From an uncultured Neglectibacter sp. (GTDB lineage Bacteria > Bacillota > Clostridia > Oscillospirales > Acutalibacteraceae), in the NCBI GenBank assembly GCA_937958185.1, contig CALFFN010000031.1, positions 1-54,981 on the forward strand: a stretch of DNA of 54,981 nucleotides. The letters run 5' to 3'. This document shows positions 26,278 to 34,004 of this stretch, one piece after another. The notes beneath the pieces are model-generated. The model did not search any database. It was not told the origin of the DNA and saw only the letters and a list, made by a program, of their open reading frames with translations. Each line of letters starts with the position of its first letter. Position 1 is the first letter of the stretch. Position numbers and translations under genes: made by a program.

Positions 26278-26813
26278 GTGTTATCCTTCTTTCCTATGTT
26301 GATTGTCTGCGCAAACACCTGCGTTCCCGCCGTGTTGTCATGGATGTTCATCCCATTCCCCAAAGCTGCGGGATTCCCGCCTTCCCGCGTGACCTGCCTG
26401 TCCATCTTGATGCGGTTGGCAAGATGGGAGGCGATTTCAGCCGGGTTGGAAGAAGAGAAATAATTGGTGCTCCTGGGGTCAAACATTTCTTCAGGCAGGG
26501 GCGTTCCATCCAAATAAACGGGGATGACTTTCCCGTCGCTCTTATGCGTACTGAAAGCGATATTGGCCTCCTCCATGGGCACCTCTTTGGTCACATACTC
26601 TTTCGACACGAACAAAGCGACATATTCCGCCTCTACCCCAAAGATGCGGTAGAACACCTCCCTCTGGTTCCTCCCGCTCAACACCGTCTGCGCCTCCGGG
26701 GAAGGGGCAAAAAACACCCGGATGTCCTGTCCCCGCACATAATGGTATACCTTTTCTGCCAGATCCTTATTTTCCGTTGCGAAAGACAGCGCGATGTCAT
26801 AACAGTACTCCAT
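26274..26813 (-). CDS. TIR-domain protein with C-terminal signalling-like motif
   Basis: A 179-residue protein, first gene of a four-gene operon. Residues 4-135 form a TIR domain: YDIALSFATENKDLAEKVY, the BB-loop region VFFAPSPEAQTVLSG, YVALFVSKEYVTKEVPMEEAN with candidate catalytic Glu81/Glu82, and KVIPVYLDGTPLP. Bacterial TIR domains commonly cleave NAD+ in phage defence. A short linker leads to a C-terminal tail (155-179) with NTAGTQVFAQTINIG, which resembles the repetitive Asn/Gln/Ile-rich amyloid or RHIM-type motifs seen at the ends of bacterial effectors. The same motif occurs in the overlapping neighbour. Whether this enzyme is active or only an adaptor is not known. Confidence 0.88.
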   Translation of the reverse strand: MEYCYDIALSFATENKDLAEKVYHYVRGQDIRVFFAPSPEAQTVLSGRNQREVFYRIFGVEAEYVALFVSKEYVTKEVPMEEANIAFSTHKSDGKVIPVYLDGTPLPEEMFDPRSTNYFSSSNPAEIASHLANRIKMDRQVTREGGNPAALGNGMNIHDNTAGTQVFAQTINIGKKDNT

Positions 26814-26960
26814 TACAGTTCACCCTCCATTTTACATGATTGGTCAAAATTTGACACTCAATGAATAAAGCACAGAAAGCCAGAGAGAAAGGAGAAAATC
26901 ATATGAAATATGAGAAAAACATAAGCTCACGTTCTGCGTTTTGCATTTGATCATAGAGCT

Positions 26961-29897
26961 TCAAAATACTTTTCCTTCCATTCTTTTTAGCGTTCGTCCG
27001 ATTTGCATTTTAGATTTTCTCTCAAAGTAGTCTTCACTGTCAATGTCACCACAGAGCGTCCCTGAGTCCCAAGACAATCCATAGGATTCAATTGCAGTTA
27101 TTAGCTGCTTAGAGACTTCTTCTTGGATGTGATTTCCTGTGTTTGCCAACCATGAGTCAATCTTTCCGTGGCTTTCATCGATATAACGTCGCCCAACATT
27201 CAGATCAAATCCGACACCCGCGCTTAGGTTAACTTGTGCTTTGCATATGCCGAGAGGTACTATCTTCGAGGAATCGAATTCAATTTTGATTCCATCCTGT
27301 GAAAAAATGTTGTCTGTATTTTTGATTTGGTCAAATGGGTTTTCATCTTCCGCATAAGAACTCATTTCCCAATCAAATATAAGATCTTCTATGTAATCCT
27401 GAGGCGGTTTCCTTTCTGACGACTTTTCTACAAAATCCTTAAGGTCGTTGTATGATTCCTCCTGCGTTTCAGTGGCAAGGCATATTTTAGATCTTGATAA
27501 AAATATTTTAGAATAATGAGTTGTAATAGTACTATCTTTATAATATTCAAAAATTCGTTTATCAACTTGGTCTTCCATAACGTCCTCAAAATCACAGTCT
27601 TGATCAAAAGTAGACAGCCAAGACAGGGAAACTGTCGCCGATGGAGGTTGGGATGGGTCTTCTGTCCACATACTGGTCAGGGCGTTTACAATCGAACCAC
27701 GATTGAAAAGAAACCCATGAAGTGACCGCCATTCAATTCCGGCACTCCAATCATCAAAAACGCATTGAATCAAAATCAGACCGCAATTGGAATGCAAAAG
27801 TTGGGATCTCCCATGGCTCTCTTTTGCTACACCAATTATGTCAAAATCTTCCGACAGACAAATTGCAGCAGAAGAGTCTTCCAAAAGCGGTAGTATAGCA
27901 GCAGCACCGACTACCGATTTGGGGCTAGCAAAAAGGTTCATCTGATTTTGTATCTTAAATTTTTCAAAGGACAATGCATCAATACCGGTAGCAATTTTGT
28001 CCAGAATGCTAGATATTTCAAATTTAAATTGAGATTTGGAATATGTTTGGCTTTCCTGCAAAAAATTTGCAAGCATTTTCTGCGTGTCTGCAAAAGGCTC
28101 TTTGTTCTTTAGACTCCGCATCAAAAAGATTAGTTGTCCTTGAAATACAGTTTTTTCAAGCTCACCCCGGCTTACTAATCTTTTCCAGTCAACTACTGCG
28201 CTTTCTAAGGAATCCAGACCTTCCTGCAACAACCCTATCTGCCGCTCATAGTCCAAATAAACCTGATTTCTTGCATTTTCAAAAATTTCATAGCAAGCGG
28301 CGAACTTAAGATAGGGCATAGTGTAAAAGGGATCAAAGCCAGGTCTTTGGGATAATGCGCCACGTTTACACAAATTCAGTATCTCTTCTTCCATAGTGTC
28401 CAGATTTATCCACTTCACAGGAACACTGGGGTAAGAGAATGTGTGAAAAGGATATGTATTCACATCTTCAGTCGAATATTGACGCTTGAGTTTTACGCAG
28501 ATAGTTGTGCCGCAATCCTCCACTGACTCAGTCTCTTCAAAGTAAGCTCGAATAGAATTGGAAAACAGCCTAATCTTATAGCAAGGAGCATCTTTAGCTG
28601 CTTGAGTAAAAAGATTGATTTCTTCGCATTTGGAAAGGCAAGAGATAAATCCTATTCCAAATTTGGCAATAGATGGGAACGGATAAGAACGACAATCTTT
28701 TTGGTGACGATAGCCGGAATCCGCAATACGAAACAAAAAGGATTTTATGGCGTCTAAATCCATTCCTGTTCCAGTATCAGAAACGATAAGTAAGCCGCCA
28801 TGCTCCGAATAGGCAACAACCACCTGTCCCGATTTCTCCCACATACCCCATGATCTTGGCGAAGGATAGGGCAGCGTAGCAGCAGGATCAATATACGATC
28901 GCATCAAAACGGAATCAATTCCGTTTTGTACCAGTTCTCGAATAAAATCGTACTCCTCGGTATATACAGACTGAGAAAGAATGTTCCAAATAGCACCTTC
29001 GTCAGTTAACTCAAAGCGCATTTCTTCCGTCTGATATTCACTTCCTGGCGCTGGCTTTATTTCGTATTGAAGATGTGGAAAGCGGAAATTTCCATTCAAA
29101 CGGTAAAGAAGATCCGCGTTAGCATGAAGAAGCTCTTCATCTAAATAATGAAGCCATCCTTCCCAGATGTGATGTTCATCAATATTTTTAGCCAGAACTT
29201 TGAGAGTAATCTGCTCTGGAAGCAACGAATACAGTTCGATCAGCTCATGTCGTTCATGATGCAAAACAGAATCATCGGGAAAGTAGGACGGATAGAACCT
29301 TCGGATAAAATTGCTTGTACGATTTTCGTCCATATCCAGAAGATCGCCAATGCGCAATAAAACCCCCAGCAAACTGAAACGTAAAACATATCCACCAATC
29401 ATATCTTCATTATAAAACCGTGGATCAGAGTAAAACGCTTCCAGTGTCATTCCATGAGCTTCGCATGTGAACAGGATACAGTTAAAAAGACGATTGCGCT
29501 CTTTGATTAGGGTCAAATGTTCATCCATAAACTTTTTCAATGGCTCTTCTGCATATAGGTGGTGATTAACACGCTGCTCATACCGATCTTTTCTATTGGG
29601 ATCTGCCATACCCATATCATGAAACATTGCTGCCATAATTAAACAGAAAAGTTCAGGGGGAGTTAAACTCTCCCTCAAATCTTTACTCAATATCAGGTAA
29701 ATATTGTCCAAGATGCGCAAAGAATGAGAAAAACCATGAGATGTAAATGAGGGAAATACATTTTTAATATACTCTAGCATTTCTTCTGTTATCGCTGCTA
29801 TCGGAAACAGCATTCCATAATAGGCTTTAGCCTCTTGACTGGGGTTGGCTGCCAAAAGTTGAAACATGCGGTTGTTTTCTAGTGATTGGATAAACAT
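26961..29897 (-). CDS. HD-domain plus HSP90-like (GHKL) ATPase fusion
   Basis: A 978-residue cytoplasmic protein. The N-terminal HD-type domain (about 40-200) has HGFSHSLRILDNIY, MAAMFHDMGMAD and LLRIGDLLDMDENR, with metal-binding His and Asp residues. An HSP90/MORC-like ATPase domain follows (about 290-470) with FIRELVQNGIDSV (N-box), LLIVSDTGTGMDLDAI (G1) and SIAKFGIGFISCLS (G2). The C-terminal half is unrecognised. HD plus GHKL combinations of this size are seen in prokaryotic conflict systems and may couple ATP-driven clamp closure to nucleotide hydrolysis. It lies 147 nt upstream of the TIR gene on the same strand and has its own promoter. It may belong to the same system or be a neighbouring one. 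GGGGAGG precedes the start. Base composition is clearly AT-richer than the genes before 22 kb. Confidence 0.8.
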   Translation of the reverse strand: MFIQSLENNRMFQLLAANPSQEAKAYYGMLFPIAAITEEMLEYIKNVFPSFTSHGFSHSLRILDNIYLILSKDLRESLTPPELFCLIMAAMFHDMGMADPNRKDRYEQRVNHHLYAEEPLKKFMDEHLTLIKERNRLFNCILFTCEAHGMTLEAFYSDPRFYNEDMIGGYVLRFSLLGVLLRIGDLLDMDENRTSNFIRRFYPSYFPDDSVLHHERHELIELYSLLPEQITLKVLAKNIDEHHIWEGWLHYLDEELLHANADLLYRLNGNFRFPHLQYEIKPAPGSEYQTEEMRFELTDEGAIWNILSQSVYTEEYDFIRELVQNGIDSVLMRSYIDPAATLPYPSPRSWGMWEKSGQVVVAYSEHGGLLIVSDTGTGMDLDAIKSFLFRIADSGYRHQKDCRSYPFPSIAKFGIGFISCLSKCEEINLFTQAAKDAPCYKIRLFSNSIRAYFEETESVEDCGTTICVKLKRQYSTEDVNTYPFHTFSYPSVPVKWINLDTMEEEILNLCKRGALSQRPGFDPFYTMPYLKFAACYEIFENARNQVYLDYERQIGLLQEGLDSLESAVVDWKRLVSRGELEKTVFQGQLIFLMRSLKNKEPFADTQKMLANFLQESQTYSKSQFKFEISSILDKIATGIDALSFEKFKIQNQMNLFASPKSVVGAAAILPLLEDSSAAICLSEDFDIIGVAKESHGRSQLLHSNCGLILIQCVFDDWSAGIEWRSLHGFLFNRGSIVNALTSMWTEDPSQPPSATVSLSWLSTFDQDCDFEDVMEDQVDKRIFEYYKDSTITTHYSKIFLSRSKICLATETQEESYNDLKDFVEKSSERKPPQDYIEDLIFDWEMSSYAEDENPFDQIKNTDNIFSQDGIKIEFDSSKIVPLGICKAQVNLSAGVGFDLNVGRRYIDESHGKIDSWLANTGNHIQEEVSKQLITAIESYGLSWDSGTLCGDIDSEDYFERKSKMQIGRTLKRMEGKVF

Positions 29898-29962
29898 AGA
29901 CGCCTCCCCTTTGACACATGGTTTTATGCCTAAGATATATCTAATTGCAAATTGTATCTAAA

Positions 29963-29991
29963 ATTATAGTCTTTATGTCAAAAAAAGTCAA
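29963..29991 (-). promoter_or_regulatory. promoter of the HD/HSP90-like gene
   Basis: On the minus strand TTGACT (29986-29991), a 17-nt spacer and a perfect TATAAT (29963-29968) lie 66 nt upstream of the start. Confidence 0.7.
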
Positions 29992-30075
29992 TACATTTAG
30001 AACCATGTCATAAATGAAACTTGCAAAGAAAAGAGTTATTTATACAAGTTAATCTGCAAAAGTAAATAATCTTCT

Positions 30076-30101
30076 ATTCCTGCCCTGGAGCAGGGCAAGC
30101 A
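30076..30101 (+). repeat. 26-bp palindrome-bearing repeat, copy A
   Basis: ATTCCTGCCCT-N5-AGGGCAAGCA recurs at 39763-39788 with two mismatches. In copy B the centre is a perfect 16-bp palindrome. Here it sits 20 nt before a relaxase relic, so it is probably a remnant of a mobilisation region. The remainder of 29992-30360 holds no intact gene. Confidence 0.5.
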
Positions 30102-30121
30102 ACTCACTCAAAAAAATTCCT

Positions 30122-30259
30122 GACTTTGAGGCAACGATTGCCACCCATGTGGATACTAAACACCTACATAATCACATCATCGTAAACTCTGTCAGCTATG
30201 TGAACGGCAAGAAGCTCCATCGCAAAGCGGTTATATTCAAAAATTTATTCATGCAATAA
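30122..30259 (+). pseudogene. Relaxase (MobA/VirD2-type) fragment
   Basis: An open stretch of 45 codons encodes the histidine-triad motif of a conjugative relaxase: ATHVDTKHLHNHIIVNSVS, then YVNGKKLHRKA. The upstream catalytic tyrosine region and the rest of the protein are absent. It is evidence that an integrative mobilisable or conjugative element once occupied this site. Confidence 0.75.
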
Positions 30260-30363
30260 ACGAAGCCCCTGAAAAGATTAACTAATGAGCGTTGAAGTAT
30301 GGCAACAGATAAAATCGCAAGGCATATATGCTGGAAGCAAAGAAAAGCAACTGAGTTTCCCAG

Positions 30364-30392
30364 TTGACATTCGGTCGGTATACCGATATAAT
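30364..30392 (+). promoter_or_regulatory. Consensus promoter with operator palindrome in the spacer
   Basis: TTGACA (30364-30369), a 17-nt spacer and TATAAT (30387-30392) form a perfect sigma-A promoter. The last 12 bases of the spacer (30375-30386, TCGGTATACCGA) are a perfect palindrome. This fits autorepression by the HTH protein encoded next, as in HipB-type antitoxins. Confidence 0.75.
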
Positions 30393-30421
30393 GGTAACAG
30401 AGAATTCGGGGAGTGAGCGCA

Positions 30422-30871
30422 ATGGATTTACAAGGGTATTTGTCACAGCGAAACATGAGCAAATATTATCTTTCCAAAATCAGCGGAGTGCCTAAGACCA
30501 CAATCATGGATATCTGCGCCGGGCGGAGTGAAATCGGGCGCTGCTCCGCCAAGACAGTGCAGCAGCTCGCAAAAGCTCTAGACTGCACCATGGAGGACAT
30601 TATGAATTTGTCCTCGCCGCATGAGGATACGAGAGGTTTGCCCAAAGATTCTTCTTATCTGGAATGCGGACTGCCAGAGTTTTTGCAGGACTCTATCGGC
30701 GCTATGCAAAGCGCATGGCAGAAGCTGGACAACGGTGAGAACTATCTGCGCTGGGACTGCGATTACTGCAATTTGCAAACAGATATCAATAATGCAGAAA
30801 TCAATGGAATCATCAGTCCGGAACGGGCGTGGTATCTACGGGAAAAGTATCTGAGAATGGAAAGGCCGTGA
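30422..30871 (+). CDS. HTH antitoxin-like regulator (HipB-like partner)
   Basis: A 149-residue protein. The N-terminal Xre/Cro-type helix-turn-helix is seen in MSKYYLSKISGVPKTTIMDI and TVQQLAKALDCTMEDIM. The C-terminal part (about 75-149) has WDCDYCNLQTDINNAEINGI, as found in antitoxins paired with short HipA-like kinases. It is followed after 4 nt by the HipA-like pseudogene. The promoter carries a palindrome in its spacer, so it probably represses its own operon. The start at 30422 is preferred: GGGGAG lies 8 nt upstream, and the alternative GTG at 30413 overlaps that site. Confidence 0.82.
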   Translation: MDLQGYLSQRNMSKYYLSKISGVPKTTIMDICAGRSEIGRCSAKTVQQLAKALDCTMEDIMNLSSPHEDTRGLPKDSSYLECGLPEFLQDSIGAMQSAWQKLDNGENYLRWDCDYCNLQTDINNAEINGIISPERAWYLREKYLRMERP

Positions 30872-30875
30872 TGAA

Positions 30876-31528
30876 ATGGAAGCCATCGACTTTACAAAAA
30901 TGCAAAAGCGAAATAAGGCTTATGCCGGGGCCAATGGCAGCAAAATTTCTATTCTATACGAGGGCGAGCAATATATGCTGAAATTCCCGCCGATTGCCTC
31001 GAAAAGTCAAATATTAAGCTATAGCAACAGCTGCTTTTAGAGTATTTGGGCTGTCAGATTTATGAAAGCATCGGGGTTCCCGTTCAGAAAACGCTGCTGG
31101 GAACATTCACTGTGCGTGGAAAAGAAAAAGTTGTCGTTGCCTGCAAAGATTTCACAAGTCCCGGGGTCGTTTTGCAGGATTTTGCCTCTTTGAAAAACCA
31201 GATGATTGATTCGGAACGAAATGGTTATGGAACGGAGCTTACAGACATTCTCTACACTTTTGAAGAACAGACGGCGATCGACAGCAAGCTGCTGATAGAT
31301 CGATTCTGGGAAATGTTCATCGCAGACGCCCTAATCGGAAATTGGGACCGCCACAATGGCAACTGGGGTTTTTTGTACGATACGCAAAAGGACACGATGG
31401 AACTTGCCCCCGTGTACGACTGCGGCAGCTGTCTTTATCCGCAAGCGGGCGAAACCATTATGGAAGCTGTTCTGGAAGATGAAATCAATACCACGCCCAA
31501 AGGACGTGGTATGAATGATAAGCCCTAA
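30876..31528 (+). pseudogene. HipA-like kinase toxin, frameshifted and truncated
   Basis: The first 54 codons (30876-31040) read MEAIDFTKMQKRNKAYAG to YMLKFPPIASKSQ, then hit a TAG after a run of T. The protein continues in another frame from 31041 (YLGCQIYESIGVPVQKTLLG) to the kinase motif ALIGNWDRHNGNWGFLYD and the metal-binding APVYDCGSCL. Restoring one T in TGCTTTTAG rejoins the frames. The C-terminus stops at about 31490, where IS200/IS605 end hairpins begin, and no remainder is seen beyond the element. The toxin is probably dead, leaving its antitoxin as an orphan. It belongs to the short HipA/CtkA-like Ser/Thr kinase group. Confidence 0.82.
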
Positions 31529-32215
31529 AAGGGTATGATACTGGCAGCGCCTAAAGGCGCCAAATGAGAAACGCCAACCGCACGTTTTGGTTTGGCGTTT
31601 CTTTTTACATTTCTTCTAATTCCTTAAAGGGGTCTTCGTACTCTTTGAAGCTCATTTGATCCATGATTTGGTCTTCTCTCTCCTGGTCTTGGATATATTT
31701 TTGAATTGCCTTCTGATTGCCTCCCACCGTACTCACATAATACCCCTTTGCCCAAAATACTCTCCTGCCATATTTATACTTTAGATTTGCATGTCTCTCG
31801 AATATCATCAGCGTACTCTTTCCCTTTAGGTATCCCATGAACTCCCCTATACTGTACTTGGGCGGTATGGACAGTAACATATGGATATGATCCGGCATTG
31901 CATGGGCTTCTACTATCTCCACATGCTTATATTCGCATAGCTTTCTCAGTATCTTTCCTATATCTGCCCTTAATTTCCCATACACTACCTTCCTTCGATA
32001 TTTTGGTACCAGCACGATGTGATATTGACACTTCCATTTTGTAGTGTGAAATCGCAAGCGTTTTGCGATGTACTTTGCTCGTCCATTTGGACTGACCTCC
32101 TTTGATTTTTTGTGCGGTTGGCGTTACCTGCCTTTATTATATCAAAGGAGGTCCTTCTTTCTATAATTGTCGCTATCGCTTTTTCGTTCTCCACCGGCAT
32201 AGCCGGTGGTTGAGG
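31488..32215 (-). mobile_element. IS200/IS605-family insertion sequence
   Basis: A tnpA gene flanked by stem-loops, as expected for single-strand-transposing IS200/IS605 elements. The left group (31488-31512, arms ATACCACG and CGTGGTAT) sits just where the HipA-like frame is cut. The right hairpin is perfect (CCACCGGC-ATA-GCCGGTGG, 32191-32209). No tnpB/IscB is present. Exact ends cannot be fixed without a relative. Confidence 0.75.
31605..32057 (-). CDS. tnpA: IS200/IS605 Y1 transposase TnpA
   Basis: A single-strand DNA transposase of the HUH/Y1 class, 150 residues. Visible motifs are KCQYHIVLVPKYRRK, the metal-binding HUH pair in HAMPDHIHMLLSI and the nucleophile-helix region FWAKGYYVSTVGGNQ, followed by KAIQKYIQDQ. 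The frame begins with TTG at 32057. A perfect Shine-Dalgarno plus ATG (32086, MDEQSTSQNA) lies upstream but in a different frame, so the start of the gene seems shifted by a small indel. The element may be inactive, or translation may start weakly at TTG. The domain itself is complete. Confidence 0.85.
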   Translation of the reverse strand: MRFHTTKWKCQYHIVLVPKYRRKVVYGKLRADIGKILRKLCEYKHVEIVEAHAMPDHIHMLLSIPPKYSIGEFMGYLKGKSTLMIFERHANLKYKYGRRVFWAKGYYVSTVGGNQKAIQKYIQDQEREDQIMDQMSFKEYEDPFKELEEM

Positions 32216-32229
32216 GTATAAATGAAATA

Positions 32230-32270
32230 AAAATTGGTTCCTCACATTTTATCGGTGGGGAACCAATTTT
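32230..32270. terminator. terminator after the ABC exporter operon
   Basis: A perfect 12-bp stem (AAAATTGGTTCC / GGAACCAATTTT) with T-runs on both sides begins one base after the ABC gene's stop codon. It can serve both strands. Confidence 0.8.
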
Positions 32271-34004
32271 TTACTTCTCCTTTTGCTGGCTTTCATATAA
32301 TTCTCTGAAAGGTCCGTTTCTGTCTAAAAGCTCCCGGAAGGAGCCTTCTTCCACTATCCTGCCCGTCCCCATTACCAAAATGCGGTCAGCGCTTTCAATG
32401 GTGGAAAGGCGGTGCGCCACAGTGACGGTGGTCATGTGAGCAGAAAGGCGGTCCAGGCACCGTTGCACCTCCTTTTCTGCAGCGGAATCCAGAGAAGCGG
32501 TGGCCTCGTCCAGGAGCAGGATCGGCGCTCCTTTCAGGATCGCCCTGGCAATGGCGATCCGCTGCTTTTGCCCGCCGGAAAGCTGGTTTCCCCGTTCTCC
32601 TACCTGAGTTCCGTACCCCTCCGGCAGGCCTTTGATAAATTCATGGATATCCGCAAGCTCTGCGGCGTGTTCCACTTCTTCCCGGCTGGCGAGGTGGTTT
32701 CCCAGCCGGATATTTTCTTCGATGCTGCCGTCGAACAAGGTGCATTCCTGCGGCACATAGGCAAAAAGCTGGCGGATAGTGGTAAGGGAAAGCCCGGTTT
32801 TTCCAAAATAGCGGATCGTCCCGCTGTCAGGCGGATAGAAGCCTTCCAGCAGCTTGACGACTGTGGATTTTCCCCCTCCGGAGCCGCCCACAATGGCAAG
32901 GTGTTCTCCTTTACGAAGGAATAAGTCCAGATGGTCAATGGCGTTTGTTTTCCCGTCATAGGAGAAGCACACGTTCTGAAACTCCACAGCAATTTCCTGC
33001 TCTGTATCGACCTCGGTTTCGCCCTGTTCCAAATCCTCCAAAGGCAGGCTGAGCAGTTCCCGCACCCGTTCCATGGATACCAGATTGGGCTGGGCAAGAA
33101 GCAGAAAGGTGCTGAGCCGATAGACGGAATCAGCCATCATGCCCATCAGGGTGGCGTTGAACACTGCATTGCCCAGCGTGGTATCGCTCCCTGCCAGGAA
33201 CACGCCCAGAAGAAAGCCCACAGCCTGAGCGGACTGGGCGAAGAAATCCACCACGCCATAAGTGATGCCAATGATATTTTGATATCTGATCCGCTTTTCC
33301 CGAATGACAGCGCAGATTTTTTGATAGCGTTCTGCCAGTACCTTGTGCATGACAAATACTCGGATCACCGGGATCGCCCGCAGCGCCTCAATTAGAAATG
33401 ATGCGGAACCCGCAATTTCTTCTTTTGCGTCCCTGTCCATACGTTTTGCCAGCGGATTGAGGTACAGGGAAAGCGCCAGATTGATCCCACCGTATACAAT
33501 TCCCGCCGCCGCAATGCGCCAATCGTTTATGATAAGCAGGATGAGTGTGACGGGAAACACCACCGCAAAGCGGATCAGGTTGACCGTTCCAAAAGAACGG
33601 AAGGTATTCATGCTGCGGTTGGCGTCGTTTGTCAGCCGGGTGATGTAATCCCCGGTCTTATATCCCGTCAGTGCGGAGTGGGGCAAATGCAAAATATGAT
33701 CAAACATGGTTTTATTCAGATTGGAAAGCCCCTGTGCAGCAGAAACGCTTTGCAGGTAGTTTCCGTACACCACCGGCGGGACCAGCAAAAGGAACAGGCA
33801 CAGCAGCAAAAGCAGGGTGAGAAAAATGTTTTCGGCACTTACTCCCGTAACAATATCAATCAGCACCTGATTTACATAGGGCAGGGCAAAGAGCAGGGCC
33901 AGTTCACAGGAACCCAGCGTCACGCCCAGCAGGTACTTTCCACGATGGGGAAGAAAAGAGAACGCAAAACGATAGAGTGTAAAGCCAGAGGTTTTTCGTT
34001 TCAT
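32271..34004 (-). CDS. ABC exporter subunit (fused permease-ATPase) 2
   Basis: A 577-residue half-transporter. Six membrane helices (about 1-310, beginning FLPHRGKYLLGVTLG) precede a nucleotide-binding domain with Walker A GGSGGGKSTVVKL, Q-loop AYVPQECTLFDG, signature LSGGQKQRIAIARA, Walker B ILLLDEATASLD and the H-loop VTVAHRLSTIE. It overlaps the upstream ABC gene by 4 bp, so the two form a heterodimeric exporter. GGGAGG precedes the chosen ATG at 34004; an upstream in-frame codon at 34046 lies inside the neighbour. The cargo is unknown. The linked GT2 gene suggests a glycosylated peptide, lipid or drug. Confidence 0.92.
   Translation of the reverse strand: MKRKTSGFTLYRFAFSFLPHRGKYLLGVTLGSCELALLFALPYVNQVLIDIVTGVSAENIFLTLLLLLCLFLLLVPPVVYGNYLQSVSAAQGLSNLNKTMFDHILHLPHSALTGYKTGDYITRLTNDANRSMNTFRSFGTVNLIRFAVVFPVTLILLIINDWRIAAAGIVYGGINLALSLYLNPLAKRMDRDAKEEIAGSASFLIEALRAIPVIRVFVMHKVLAERYQKICAVIREKRIRYQNIIGITYGVVDFFAQSAQAVGFLLGVFLAGSDTTLGNAVFNATLMGMMADSVYRLSTFLLLAQPNLVSMERVRELLSLPLEDLEQGETEVDTEQEIAVEFQNVCFSYDGKTNAIDHLDLFLRKGEHLAIVGGSGGGKSTVVKLLEGFYPPDSGTIRYFGKTGLSLTTIRQLFAYVPQECTLFDGSIEENIRLGNHLASREEVEHAAELADIHEFIKGLPEGYGTQVGERGNQLSGGQKQRIAIARAILKGAPILLLDEATASLDSAAEKEVQRCLDRLSAHMTTVTVAHRLSTIESADRILVMGTGRIVEEGSFRELLDRNGPFRELYESQQKEK

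Noticed and set aside
26903..26950. 15-codon plus-strand micro-ORF with a good AAAGGAG site (MKYEKNISSRSAFCI)
   Set aside because: It is antisense to the gap before the TIR gene and has no promoter or family. It may be the first codons of a gene truncated by insertion, but this cannot be supported.
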